From: Coenobita brevimanus
Lineage: Eukaryota > Arthropoda > Malacostraca > Decapoda > Coenobitidae
Direction of reading: 5' to 3'
NCBI GenBank assembly: GCA_032717465.1
Contig: CM064683.1
Span: forward strand, 40,047,683 to 40,111,682
Length of the DNA: 64,000 nt
This document shows, piece by piece, positions 12,541 through 23,764 of the stretch. The position numbers and the translations under genes were made by a program. Every line of letters starts with the position of its first letter. Positions within the stretch are counted from its first letter, which is position 1. The notes below the pieces were generated by a model. That model made no database searches. It worked only from the letters and a program-made list of their open reading frames with translations, and was not told the DNA's origin.

Positions 12541-12865
12541 TGTCGATGCAGAACGATTGGGGGAGGGGGGGACTGGCGGTTGGAGGGATGAACCTTTGGC
12601 GGTATAACCAGAGACGGGCTTATGTGCTAGTTTTCTTAAAGTAAATTCCAGAGTGCTGTTGTCTGGGTGTAATTCTCACAACGTACGCAGCAAAGTTTTT
12701 GAACAACTTCATTAGAAAGGTGCATTGTTAAGGTGAACCCAGACATAAGGTAACTTCAGCACAGGCTTTTGATTCCACACCACCTCCACCCCGCATAAAG
12801 CAGAGACAATTACATGCCCGTCACGAAGGCAGACATCAGCGCGGTTAGGGTACGAGGGCTATCCT
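12541..12865. other. Unannotated DNA
   Basis: Nothing is recognised. Confidence 0.5.
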
Positions 12866-12869
12866 AGTT

Positions 12870-13045
12870 AGGTCAGGTGCGGAAAGGAAAGGTAAGGTGC
12901 GGAAACGTAACGTAAGATAAGGTATGGAAACGTAAATAAGGCTAGAGGAATGTTAAGGTAAGGTAAGGTAACGTAAGGTATGGGCAGAGGTAAGGATAGG
13001 GGAAAAGTAAGGCAAGGTAGGGCAAGGTAAGGTACAGTCACCAGA
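12870..13045. repeat. Degenerate (TAAGG)n tract
   Basis: GGTAAGGTAAGGTAACG-like pentamer repeats run through the interval with many substitutions. It resembles the tract at 14985-15130. Confidence 0.8.
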
Positions 13046-14400
13046 AGTGACAGCAGTTTCAGATTGCTTCGGTCACTCTGCACTACCATACGTTCAAACA
13101 AAACTTAGTGAATATACGGTAAAAATTCTGTACCTTCACGTCATATCAAATAAATTATATAGAATATCACGCTAAGAACCATGTAAAATAAATAACATGA
13201 GAAAGCGTTGTAGCACAGTAACCCATAGATATATTTCCCGATTTGAAGGAATGTGTAATGTAAAAGTCCGTGCACGGAGTGCAGTATAATCCCATGTTCC
13301 TAATGTATGTGCTTACCAGGATTCCAGATACGGAGGCTCTCGTTTCGAAGACCAGTCAAGGAAAATTCTTGTGACAGCAATACACAATCTTATTATCAAA
13401 TTCTATGGTGATGATATAGAAACAATAAGGATGTCACAACAATGAAATTATTCCAATAAGAATACCGTAACTTCTGTAGCAGCTAGACTTACTGCATTTT
13501 GTTCCCTATCTTCCCCTCGTTTATCATAATTATAATTAACTACTTTATTCCTAACTAATGCAAAATTATTTCAGCTATCAGGAAGTATGACAGACTTTAC
13601 TTTTTTCTCTTATACTAGGCAACAGAGAGGACTAAAACATGAGCTTACAAACACTTGTCACGCCCACGCCCACACTTTTGTTCTTGCTTTTAATCTGTAG
13701 CATCTGAAGTTTTAAATATACCTCTATGTTCTGCTTTACCGAAAATGCTGATTTGGAAGTTCTGAAATCAATGATTTATTTATGAACCTCTGCATTTTAT
13801 TGCTCTTGCCAATCATTTATGCACTAACGATACTAGGTTATGACAAGGTGGCATTCTCCAAGCAGCTCCGACTCTCGGCAAATTTTCGAGGTTCTTTCTT
13901 TATATTTCATTCACTGATAGTCCTCTGGCTTATATTAAATCTTGCAGAGATTTTTCTTCGTGGAAAAAAGGCCAAATGCGGTGTAATAACTGCATGTCTT
14001 TGAGGAAAAAGTTGTCTCCTTTCGTGCTTGTTGATCGAACCATTTAAAATAGCCTTAGCGCCACTTTCGCGCTTTCTGTCGTCGTCCGTGAAGAAAGAAA
14101 AACGGAAATAAATGACTCTTTATTACTTTCTAGTATTGTAACGGAAATTGTTATATATATAACAATTACTAACTGATTTTAACTGTTTTTTGAAGCTCTT
14201 TTCTCCTCAGTCTTACTACAAAAAATTATAGCTTGTTACCATGCTGTATTTGAACTTTGCAAATTATTCCTGACTGTCTCTGAGCTATAGTTCTGAAATT
14301 TCAATTAGTTCCTTTTAGGATTTCATATTATCATAAGTAACAAATTGCTTCCTACAGTTTTGAGGTATACCGGTACTTTGGCTTTTATTCATTTCTTTAT
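13046..14400. other. Unannotated AT-rich DNA
   Basis: An open frame at 13782-14003 (73 aa, hydrophobic start) has no recognisable domain and no supporting context. Nothing else is seen. Confidence 0.5.
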
Positions 14401-14404
14401 GTAA

Positions 14405-14880
14405 CTATCTATGTAACTATTGCCAGACGCCTTAATCCCGTAAGGGGTGACCACAAACAAATCGCCACCATGTCACCCTGTCCCCCGCCATTTCACTGCC
14501 CTGCTCCCAGCTCACACCCTCCTCTTTCATATACCTCTCCACTCCATCCTTCCATCTTATCTTCGGCCTCCACCTCCCTCTCCCCCACTCCACCTCACTC
14601 ACACTCTCTTCGTCAGTCTCTCACTCTCTATCCTTTCCACATGGCCAAACCACCTCAGTGTGATTCTTAGCTTCCTATCACATCTACATCCACGCCGCAA
14701 AGCTCATTCACTTCCTCATTTGTCAGTCTGCCTCTGCATGTGATTCCACATGCTCCTCTCAAATAACTCATTTCCACTGCCCTCACTCTTGAATTGTGTC
14801 CCTCCAGCAAGGTCCAAGCTTCACTTCCATACGTTAGCGTTGGTGTCACAATACTGTCATGTAATAACTTTTTCACTTTT
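14405..14880 (-). mobile_element. LINE 3'-end fragment (same family as 46-49 kb)
   Basis: On the minus strand, 14876-14667 reads KKLLHDSIVTPTLTYGSE, AWTLLEGHNSRVRAVEMSYL and RGACG, matching the C-terminal part of the RT protein at 46114-48030. After a frameshift it continues to the conserved terminus and the 3' UTR (GGATTAAGGCGTCTGGCAAT). A short ATAG-like tail lies at 14405-14420. The copy is 5'-truncated just before the LHDSIV motif and is broken inside. Confidence 0.85.
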
Positions 14881-14984
14881 ATGTAACAGTTTTACATAAC
14901 AGGTTTCACCTTGTAAATATATGAGGAAATGTACAGTATGTACTTCTGGATACTCTGCGGTCACTTCTTAGGGTGACTGTACAA
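14881..14984. other. Short spacer
   Basis: Nothing is recognised between the LINE end and the pentamer tract. Confidence 0.4.
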
Positions 14985-15305
14985 CACGGTAAGGTAAAGT
15001 AAGATAAGGTAAGGAGATGGGTGGGGTACAAATAATTAGGTAAGGTACAGTAAGTTAGGTAAGGTAAGGTATGGCAAGGTAAGGTAAGGTACAATAAAGT
15101 GAGGTAAGGTAAGGAAAATTAAAGTTAGGTTAGGTTCGGTTAGGTTAGGTTCGACGTGTTCAATAAGGTAACAGGAATCAGGGTAAATGATAGATTAGGT
15201 TACTTTAGGCGAAGTCCAGATATAATGCGATAGGTAAGGTAAGATTTAGGTTTGACTAAGGTAGGTTAGGTTAGGCTGAGTGAGGTTATATTAAGTTAGG
15301 TGACT
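14985..15305. repeat. TAAGG and TTAGG (telomere-like) pentamer tracts
   Basis: The left part is mainly GGTAAGGTAAGG. At about 15120-15150 and 15260-15300 it changes to GTTAGGTTAGG, the permutation of the arthropod telomeric TTAGG unit. Runs are short (two to three perfect units) and interrupted. Confidence 0.8.
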
Positions 15306-15492
15306 TTAAAGAGGGAGGGGGAGGCCGAGGATGAGATGAAGGGATGGGGTGGAGAGGTATATGAGAGAGGGGAGTGTGAGTTGGGAGCAGGGCAGTGAAA
15401 TGGCGGGGGACAGGGCGACTTGGAGGCGATTTGTTTGTGGCCACCCCAAAAGGGATTGAGGCGTCTGGCAATAGATAGATAGATAGATAGAA
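15306..15492 (+). mobile_element. LINE 3'-end fragment with ATAG tail
   Basis: The plus strand from about 15309 reads across to the same C-terminal region as the 46-kb LINE (RPRMRWRDGVERYMRE-like, then TWRRFVCGHP). The 3' UTR GAGGCGTCTGGCA and a (ATAG)n tail at 15471-15491 follow. It is a very short 5'-truncated copy lying inside the TTAGG-rich zone. Confidence 0.85.
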
Positions 15493-16100
15493 ACAGTTTA
15501 TAAAGGGCCCTAACCAATGCACAGAGTTACAAGTCGCCATATCAGTTAGGTATTATTGTAGACCGTTGTGGTTTTCATTTGCTTTCGCTTATTCACTCTG
15601 ATTTGAGTGTGAAGTGTGATAGGTGTATGAATGAGGGCAAAATTACACATGACTTAGGCTTGAAGGCTCTTGCACAGGATCAGTGGGCACGTGTGGTGCT
15701 GGAGTACAAAAACAGAAAATGCATGGAAAAATTATTATGCAGAAGCGATCAGCAGTAGTACAGTTGCACCCCTCCCCCCATTTTTCTATTCCACTATTTG
15801 TAGCCTGATTCGTTACTATGCCTCAGAAGCGGTGAGTAGCCTGCATAGACATCACAGGTGCCTTCTGATTGGGTGAAAAGACCCTAAGAGAGTTTACGAA
15901 TAGGACACCTGGATTCCTAAAGGTGATACGCACATCCTGTGGCCCAGGTAATGCAGTTATGCAGGTGGTGGGGACAGACAAACGCAGCTCTTTGCAACAG
16001 GGACTTGATCCAGGATCGGGATGTGAGTCACAGAAATACACACAGTTTAGATAGTTCCACGCACTGTCTGGATCAAAAGGTTGCCTACTCAGTCCCTTGG
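15493..16100. other. Unannotated DNA
   Basis: Short frames without domains. No repeat is recognised. Confidence 0.5.
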
Positions 16101-16104
16101 CAGC

Positions 16105-16340
16105 ACTATATTTACATTCCTGTGATATCCATATTTACATCCTCACACTACTTATATTTACATCCTCACACTACTTATATTTACATTCTTGCAGTACCTG
16201 TATTTACATTCTCGCAGTACTTATATTTACATTCTTACACTACATATACTTACATTCCTGCAATACCTGTATTAACATTTCAATACCTATATTTACATTC
16301 TTGCAATACCTATATTTACATTCTTGCAATACCTAAAGAT
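16105..16340. repeat. 23-bp minisatellite
   Basis: About ten copies of a 23-bp unit close to CACTACTTATATTTACATCCT plus two bases. The variants change CTTACAC/CTTGCAG/CTCGCAG. One unit is partly deleted near 16283. The repeat is open in two frames because the unit lacks stops there, not because it codes. Confidence 0.85.
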
Positions 16341-16399
16341 TTGGCCACTTTCGTCTGCAAATGAGAGTGAGTTAAACTGAAGGAGACTTACATGCCAGA

Positions 16400-17255
<856 letters not shown>

Positions 17256-18004
17256 TTTCCTCCTCCTCTCTCCACTTGCTCTTCCACTTCACTTAGGGCG
17301 TCTGGAGGAGTATTTCTTTTTACCTGGCCAACAGCATCTCCTCGCCAGCCCGTAAAATTGGCCCTAAGACTTACCTGCGCTCACCTGGATTTATTACCAG
17401 TGCGAAAGATGCTGATGGAGATGGACCTTGTGTGTGTGTGTGTGTGTATGTGTGTGAGACGTGAAGGCTTGAGAGACAGCAGTGGCAAGTCGATGGATTG
17501 TATTGTACGGGTCTGGAAGAAGAAGAAGACGACGAGGACGACGAGGACGACGACAACGATTACGAAGAAGAAGAAATAAGAAAGAAAGAAAGAAGGAAGT
17601 AGCTAACTAAATGAAGGAAGCCTACATGATCCTCCTCTCCTAGATATCTAACAATAAGTAGCTAATATCAAGTATCATCAATTTCGTGATACCTGGACAC
17701 GTGGTGCTTGTAAGACAGAAGGTGGTAGGTTTGGGAAGAGACAGAAAGAGCAAGACTTCTAGAGCTGACCTGCTGTGTAGTCACGGGCCGAGAATGTGGG
17801 GTCAGTTTAGAGAGCCCGATAGGAAAGAGTTATATGGGAGAACAAAGTAAGAAGTATAATACGAAGAGTCTGGTGTTCGTCCTTGTTTATTTTCATGCTT
17901 AGTGGAGAGGCTGTGTGATTTAGATCAAGTACTTAGTTTGTGATACGGGCGTGTTAACAAGCTGGTGTTTGACGTTGTTAATAACTCACTGAAAATGGTG
18001 CCAG

Positions 18005-18051
<47 letters not shown>

Positions 18052-18990
18052 GTATGCACTGTACGAGTATATGCTGGTATTATGTGTGTGTGCAAGCGTT
18101 CACCATCTAATTTGTGTTTGTAGCGTGTATAGAGCATTTTGCCTCGCTAATTGCTGACTAATTTCACAGTGATAAATTGATCCAAAAGTTTACAGTCAAT
18201 TAAACGTAGGCAAGGGTTAAGTCTCTCTAACTGAGCCGGGGAATTTTATAGAGATTACCGGTTGATCACAGCACAACACCAAGACCGGTATTGCTGACTG
18301 TGTGTGCCACGGTTTTAAATGAGCGATAATTAAGACCAGTGTGTGTGTAAGACCTGTGTATTGTGCACTGAGGCAAGGTTGTGTGGTATTACTGTATAAT
18401 TCACAGATATCATCAGAGCAGGCTTTTCTGTACCTGGGATGGGCAACTACTGGTGTACTAGGGTACCACATCATACTTATCCCCTTCAGTGCAGTGAAAT
18501 CACTTTTTTTTTTTTTTGTCTCCCGTAGACCTAAAGCAAAGCCCAATATTACGGCCTGGATAATCCCGCATCTCTCTAGTAGCTTTGTACTTGTCATTTT
18601 GCCAACTCCCGACAGTTTGATTGGCTTCGAGGAGACATTTCATGCTAAAGAGGTGAGTGATGACTCTCTGACTTCCTTACGAGAGGTCCCCCATAAACGT
18701 GCTTAGATTATGTGGCGGTAGTGAGAATAAGTAAAGACGTCATCGTTCATTTCCTTAGGAAAATAAAATCGTCAGACTATGGGAACAACATTATAAAATA
18801 AATCGTCCTACAGACTGAATGGATCTTTCTCGCTGGAACTGCTTTGCTGTATAATGAGTCTCGGAGTTGGACAGCAATGGATGGCGTCCCTCTCTGGTAC
18901 TCTGAGCTGGCCGGCATCATGAAGGGACGAGTCAATTTGGTGGGGGCCGTTAGCGTCGCGGCCACTGCAGCGTCACTCAGGCCAGGAGAC
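17256..18990. other. Unannotated DNA with small microsatellites
   Basis: (GT)n at 17430-17456 and 18007-18048; GAA/GAC-rich triplets at 17515-17600. The stretch 18840-18990 is GC-richer with an open frame (18844-19062), but no domain or splice context supports a gene. Confidence 0.5.
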
Positions 18991-18994
18991 GAGG

Positions 18995-19225
18995 CCAGGG
19001 TGAAATATGACTTACCCGTCTCGCTGCAGAGGTCACATGGAAAAAAAAAAATAAATAAATAAAAATGAAGAGAGTAAAACTTGTATGTCAGTCGTATTGT
19101 TCTTTGCACGATGCAGGATATTCGCATGTACACCAACACTAACACCGCTGGAGCCACCCACACCTGACCTGTATGTGTATATATTGATCAGGGTAGAGAG
19201 GCCAGGAGCATAGGCAGCAAACTCG
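18995..19225. repeat. Dispersed repeat D2, copies 1 and 2
   Basis: The segments AGAGGTC...GTCGTATTGTTCTTTGCACGATGCAGG (18995-19150) and GTAGAGAGGCCAGGAGC (19190-19225) resemble each other and the copies at 19500-19650 and 26055-26170. The family has no recognised coding or promoter features. Confidence 0.55.
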
Positions 19226-19249
19226 AACGGGGAAAAATATAATTGGGTT

Positions 19250-19425
19250 GTGGTGGTGATGGTGTGATTATAGTAGTAGTTGTAGTAGTGGAGGTGGTGG
19301 TAATGGTAGTAGTAGTAATAGCAGTAGTTGTAGTGGAGTTGGTGGTAGTAGTAGTAGCATTAGTAGTAGTAATGGTGGTATTGGTATAAATAGTAGTAGT
19401 ATACCAATAATGGTGGTGGTAGTAG
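19250..19425. repeat. GTA/GGT trinucleotide tract
   Basis: Imperfect GTAGTA and GGTGGT repeats. Confidence 0.85.
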
Positions 19426-19499
19426 ATTATACACGTGAGGAAAAATAAAATTTAATGAAAAAAATTTCTATATCAATTTTTTTTCCACAAGCAAGAGTG

Positions 19500-19650
19500 A
19501 CGTATGACTTGTCCTTCCCCAGTAGAGAGGTCAGGCCTGCGATCAGCTAACACGGGCGGAGGAAAAATCGGAAAAAAACGTATGGGCGACGCTTGGGTGT
19601 TTGCACGATGCAGGGAGCCCAGACTTGCACAAAGCCTCCACCACCACTAT
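19500..19650. repeat. Dispersed repeat D2, copy 3
   Basis: GTAGAGAGGTCAGGCCTGC and TTTGCACGATGCAGGGA match copies 1 and 4 (26055-26170). Confidence 0.55.
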
Positions 19651-19689
19651 ACTCGTAGCAGAATTTAGTGATCTGTAATTATGAGGTGG

Positions 19690-19860
19690 AAATAAGTCCC
19701 CTTGGTTACTCTACGGTTTTTAATCTAATTTGGCTCAGATTCTTGTCCCTCCGCAACTTATTTCACGCAGCTCAGTGGCAGTAAAGGGCGATACTCTTCC
19801 AGTCTGACTACACCTGGCCATCAACTGATCTGAAAAGGGTTGCGATCTTTGTCAGGTGTC
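19690..19860 (-). repeat. Dispersed repeat D1 fragment plus inverted match to 26.2 kb
   Basis: TAATTTGGCTCAGATTCTTG and the TATTTCACG...GGCTCAGT-like part match the reverse complement of the D1 copy at 25716-25905. The parts around CCTTGGTTACTC and GATCTTTGTCAGG match the reverse complement of 26181-26280. The two sides of the LTR element therefore carry inverted copies of related DNA. Confidence 0.5.
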
Positions 19861-20090
19861 AGTAAATGCTGTAGAGGAACCCAGACACATACACAGAGCA
19901 TCTCCTTTACTGGTGGAGACATAATTACTGTACCTTTCATTAATTCGAAACATAAGGCAGTGAGCGATGACTGCAGAAACCAGTCCAGTAAAACAATCTT
20001 CGGAATCAACAGACTTTCCAGAATAATATGTATGAGCTCCAGGAGTGATATGATTGCCACTTCATATGCGTGGAAGAAGAAAGTTTAAAA

Positions 20091-20092
20091 GA

Positions 20093-20168
<76 letters not shown>
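20091..20168. repeat. (AT)n microsatellite, left half of a split tract
   Basis: (AT)n abuts the 5' LTR directly. A second (AT)n tract abuts the 3' LTR at 25618-25702, so the element appears to have landed inside one (AT)n tract. Confidence 0.9.
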
Positions 20169-20172
<4 letters not shown>

Positions 20173-20959
20173 ACATAGCCTGTGATTTCATCATCCTTTG
20201 TGTAATTCTAACGTACAGTGTGCTGCCTGTTTGATCACGAGCGTGTTCTGCCTCAGTCCCCCCCTTCTACCGTTATAGTAGAGTAAGTCGTCCTTTCTGT
20301 TGTTCAGAGCGGGATTGTCAACTCTTTGTCCCCATGGCTTCATTTGCGCGTCCTTCTTACAAGTTGTATCAAGCTCTGCTGGCCCCTATATAATGAGCTC
20401 AGTCTCTGCATTATTGCCACTTAGATCTGCTCCTCATTTTGTTCACATCTCTGTCCTCCCCTGTACAGTTATTATTGTGAGTGCTCAAGAAGTCTCCAAC
20501 CATCTAGCAGCTGTGTGTAATTTGAGTATAACTGTTGTTGCGTTTTTTTCCTTGTACTGTATAGCATAAGTTTAATTTGTAGGCCTAGTGAAGTTTTTGT
20601 AATTTATGTAGGATTCATTTTGTCAGCTAGTTTTTATATTATTTTGTATCTGTAATAATTTATCTTGCATTAACTGAGCATTACCCAGTGTATTTTCATT
20701 TTATCAGGGCTGACTTAGGTAAATTTACTCTTGCTAATTTCGTGTTAATAGAGGCTATTGCAGTTAACCATATATTTAACCTGTTTTTTGCCATTACATT
20801 ATCCTTATGAGTCCTGAATGTTTTGTTGTTAGTTTGTGCATTAAACTTTAACTTGTAATTTTACCTAACTCTTTTGTTTTAACCTGGAACTTTACGGGAC
20901 AGTAGTGATTTTTAGTATTCTCACTGAAAGTGTACGTTATCTTTCTCTGTTCCGTAACA
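20169..20959 (+). repeat. 5' LTR (791 bp)
   Basis: Begins TGTTACATAGCC and ends GTTCCGTAACA, giving TG...CA ends. It is colinear with the 3' LTR at a constant offset of 4658. Differences seen: 20277 A/T, 20412 T/C, 20488 A/G, 20926 G/T, 20936 G/A, 20958 C/A (5'/3' LTR). A TATATAA at 20387-20393 is a candidate TATA box and an ATTAAA at 20840-20845 a candidate polyadenylation signal. Both are assigned from sequence alone. Confidence 0.95.
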
Positions 20960-21013
20960 TAAATTTGGCGACCTCATATCAGGATATTCAGGATATTATC
21001 ATAAGGATATTGC
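20960..21013 (+). other. Putative primer-binding site and leader
   Basis: TTTGGCGACCTCATATC begins six bases after the LTR. The TGG-initial octamer TGGCGACC at 20966 is in the usual position for a tRNA-primer site. The matching tRNA is not identified. Confidence 0.5.
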
Positions 21014-23764
21014 TTGATATTTTGTGACTGTGATTTATTCATGATGTCTACTATTACTACACTTGATGAAGCCAAAGATTTTTTGTCGAATGTGCAAACA
21101 GTGTTGGATGTAGAAAACAGAACAAAGAATGAACTTAAGCTTGTTGCTCAACAATTGGGAATTGCTGTTCGCTCTCATCATTCTAAAGATCAAATTGTTG
21201 ACATGATTAATGAAAGCTTGTTTAATGTAACTCCTCCAAATGAGCGAACGCAGATTGAATTAGCTAAGTTACAGCTAGCCCTGCAGGAGGCTCAGGCTAA
21301 GGAGGCGGAGTCTCGTGCTAAGGAGGCTGAATTTCAAGCAAATGCTAAGGAGGCTGAATTTCAGGCCAGTCCTAAGGAGGCTGAGGCACAAGTTGAAATT
21401 GCTAGGATTCAGGCAGACCATGAGTATAGCATGAAACAAGGTGGAACTGGATCATCTAGCTCTGATGATTTTGATGTGGCTAAAAATGTTAAACTTGTCC
21501 CTCCTTTTAATGAATCTGATTTAACCAAGTATTTTCAGTTGTTTGAGAGGGTAGCTACAGGTTTTAATTGGCTCAAAAAGTATTGGCCAGTACTCCTTCA
21601 AACTGTTCTCACCGGTAAAGCTCAAGTAACTTATGCATCTTTGCCTCAGGATCAATCTGATAATTATGATGTAGTTAAGAGCTTGATTCTTAAGGCCTAT
21701 GAGCTTGTTCCTGAAGCCTATAGAGTAAAATTTAGGACAACTTACAAGCAAGATAAGCAATCCCATGTTGAGTATGCAAAAATCAAAGATCTGTTAGAGC
21801 AGTGGTTAAATTCTAAGAATGTGGATTCTGATTTTGGTAAATTTAAGCAGATGATTTTGCTGGAGGACTTCAAGAGGTGTGTTTATAAAGATGTAAGCCT
21901 ATATCTTGATGAGAGAAGAATAGATAATTTGTCTGATGCTGCAGTTTTAGCTGATGAATATGTTCTCACTCACAAGAGATATTCTAAAGAAAAAGGGAAA
22001 GCTGAGAGTAAGTACGTTGCCTCTACTCAGAGTACAGGTAACAAGAAAGAGAATAAGGATGATGTTTCTCAGGAAGTAAATACCAGCTTCACCTCTAGAT
22101 TTCAGAAAAGTAAATGTACTTATTGTAGTAAGCTTGGTCATACTACGGAGAAATGTTTCAGGAGACAGCGTGATGTGAACAAAAAGGAGTCTTTAAATAT
22201 TCAGTCAATTGGTCTAGTGTCCACTCTTGAGAGTTCCCAGAATGCTTTAACTGAGTTAACTGAACCTGCTTTGAGGGGTAACTTAAATTCTCATGATGGA
22301 GCTCCTCTTTTGAGCAGTAACGTGGGTGACACTCTCAAGAGTTCATGTGCTAATTTCCTGTCTGATGATTTTGTCAGTCCTCTGGACAGTAATGACAGGA
22401 AATCAGTTAAAATATATCGTGATACAGGTGCTTGCCAATCCCTTATGCTGACCAGTGTTCTAGGCTCTAATGTTAATTCCTCTGATGAAACTGTAATCTT
22501 AAAAGGTGTAGGGAATAATTACTTCTCTGTCCCTCTGTGCAGAGTGAATTTAGAGTCTGGTTTTGTTAATGGTTCCGTTATGGTTGGGTTGGTTGAGACA
22601 CTCCCAATATCAGGTGTGACTTTCTTACTTGGAAATGATATTGGTGGAAGTCAAGTGTGCCCAGCTCCTCAGTTGTCTAGTGAGCCAGTGGCTGCGACCC
22701 AGGTTTGTGATGTCCCTGATGTGTTCCCTGCATGTGCTGTCACTAGGGCTAAGTCTAAAGTTACTGGTGATTTAGAGGATAATGATGATGATGATGTTAT
22801 CCTAGCTGACACTTTTCTTGCTAATTTGGACCACTCACCAGATGAGGCAGTACCCCGTAGTGTTGATAATTTGTCTCGTCAAGAGTTGGTTGAGTTGCAG
22901 GTTGCTGACCCTGAGTTGAAAGGTCTAGCTAACTCTGCTTGCAGTGAGGAAGAGTCAGCTGGTTCTTCTACTTGTTATTATGTAAAGTCAGGAGTACTTA
23001 TGAGGAAGTGGAGACCCCCAACAGCATCAGCCGACTGTGAATGGGAGGTTGTACATCAAGTTGTCATCCCTCGTGTTTGTAGGCAGGATATCATTCGAGT
23101 GGCTCATGATTCCAGTTTGGCAGGACACCTTGGAGTGAGGAAGACTGTGGCACGCATTTTGAAACACTTCTACTGGCCAGGTATCTTCAGGGATGTTTCC
23201 TGGTATTGTAAGTCTTGTCACACCTGTCAAGTTGTGGAGAAGTGTAATCAGACCGAAAAGGTTGCACCTCTAGTTCCCATTCCTCCTTTTGAGGCGCCTT
23301 TCACCCGTGTGTTGGTGGATATTGTGGGCCCCCTTCCTAAGACTTCTTCAGGATTTTCTTATGTGTTGACCCTGATTGATATGGCTACTCGTTATCCTGA
23401 AGCCATTCCACTTAGAAATATCTCAGCAAAGAACGTGGTTAAGGAAATGCTAGGGTTCTTCACAAAGTTTGGTCTGCCCAAGGAGGTACAGTCAGACCGG
23501 GGAAGTAATTTCATGTCAAATGTTTTCAAGCAGTCTCTGAAAGAGTTGGGCATCACCCAGATCAAGTCTTCAGCTTACCATCCCCAGACCCAAGAAGCGT
23601 TGGAGAGATATCATCAAACACTCAAATCGATGCTCAAGAAATACTGTTTGGAACATCAGAAAGCTGGGATAAAGGTCTTCCATTCGTTGTGTTTGCCGCA
23701 AGAGAATCTCCAAATGAATCACTGGGCTTCTCACCTTTTGAACAACTGTTTGGCCATGAAGTAA
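21014..23764 (+). CDS. Gag-protease-integrase polyprotein (frameshifted at its end)
   Basis: Retroelement polyprotein, 916 codons in this frame. The start may instead be the Met at 21041. Residues ~80-135 form an Ala/Glu/Lys-rich repeat likely to be a coiled coil (KEAEFQA units); ~150-330 is the Gag core. A CCHC zinc knuckle has C368, C371, H376 and C381. An aspartic protease active site, DTGA, is at 470-473, with LLGNDIGG downstream. The integrase zinc domain uses H698, H704, C735 and C738. The catalytic triad is D769, D828, E864 with DX35E spacing, all intact. After about residue 883 the frame departs from the family pattern: the integrase sequence continues in the frame starting at 23689, so one base has probably been lost near 23665. 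The last ~34 codons and the stop at 23764 are therefore spurious. Normal role: particle assembly, processing and integration. Confidence 0.92.
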   Translation: MIFCDCDLFMMSTITTLDEAKDFLSNVQTVLDVENRTKNELKLVAQQLGIAVRSHHSKDQIVDMINESLFNVTPPNERTQIELAKLQLALQEAQAKEAESRAKEAEFQANAKEAEFQASPKEAEAQVEIARIQADHEYSMKQGGTGSSSSDDFDVAKNVKLVPPFNESDLTKYFQLFERVATGFNWLKKYWPVLLQTVLTGKAQVTYASLPQDQSDNYDVVKSLILKAYELVPEAYRVKFRTTYKQDKQSHVEYAKIKDLLEQWLNSKNVDSDFGKFKQMILLEDFKRCVYKDVSLYLDERRIDNLSDAAVLADEYVLTHKRYSKEKGKAESKYVASTQSTGNKKENKDDVSQEVNTSFTSRFQKSKCTYCSKLGHTTEKCFRRQRDVNKKESLNIQSIGLVSTLESSQNALTELTEPALRGNLNSHDGAPLLSSNVGDTLKSSCANFLSDDFVSPLDSNDRKSVKIYRDTGACQSLMLTSVLGSNVNSSDETVILKGVGNNYFSVPLCRVNLESGFVNGSVMVGLVETLPISGVTFLLGNDIGGSQVCPAPQLSSEPVAATQVCDVPDVFPACAVTRAKSKVTGDLEDNDDDDVILADTFLANLDHSPDEAVPRSVDNLSRQELVELQVADPELKGLANSACSEEESAGSSTCYYVKSGVLMRKWRPPTASADCEWEVVHQVVIPRVCRQDIIRVAHDSSLAGHLGVRKTVARILKHFYWPGIFRDVSWYCKSCHTCQVVEKCNQTEKVAPLVPIPPFEAPFTRVLVDIVGPLPKTSSGFSYVLTLIDMATRYPEAIPLRNISAKNVVKEMLGFFTKFGLPKEVQSDRGSNFMSNVFKQSLKELGITQIKSSAYHPQTQEALERYHQTLKSMLKKYCLEHQKAGIKVFHSLCLPQENLQMNHWASHLLNNCLAMK

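Noticed and set aside
13782..14003. 73-codon frame with hydrophobic start
   Set aside because: Isolated, AT-rich, no domain, and of a length expected by chance.
18844..19062. GC-richer 72-codon frame
   Set aside because: Ends in a poly-A stretch and overlaps a dispersed repeat. No splice or domain support.
20300..20569. 89-aa frame inside the LTR, repeated at 24958-25227
   Set aside because: Lies wholly within the LTRs across the TATA region, has no known domain, and is duplicated because LTRs are.
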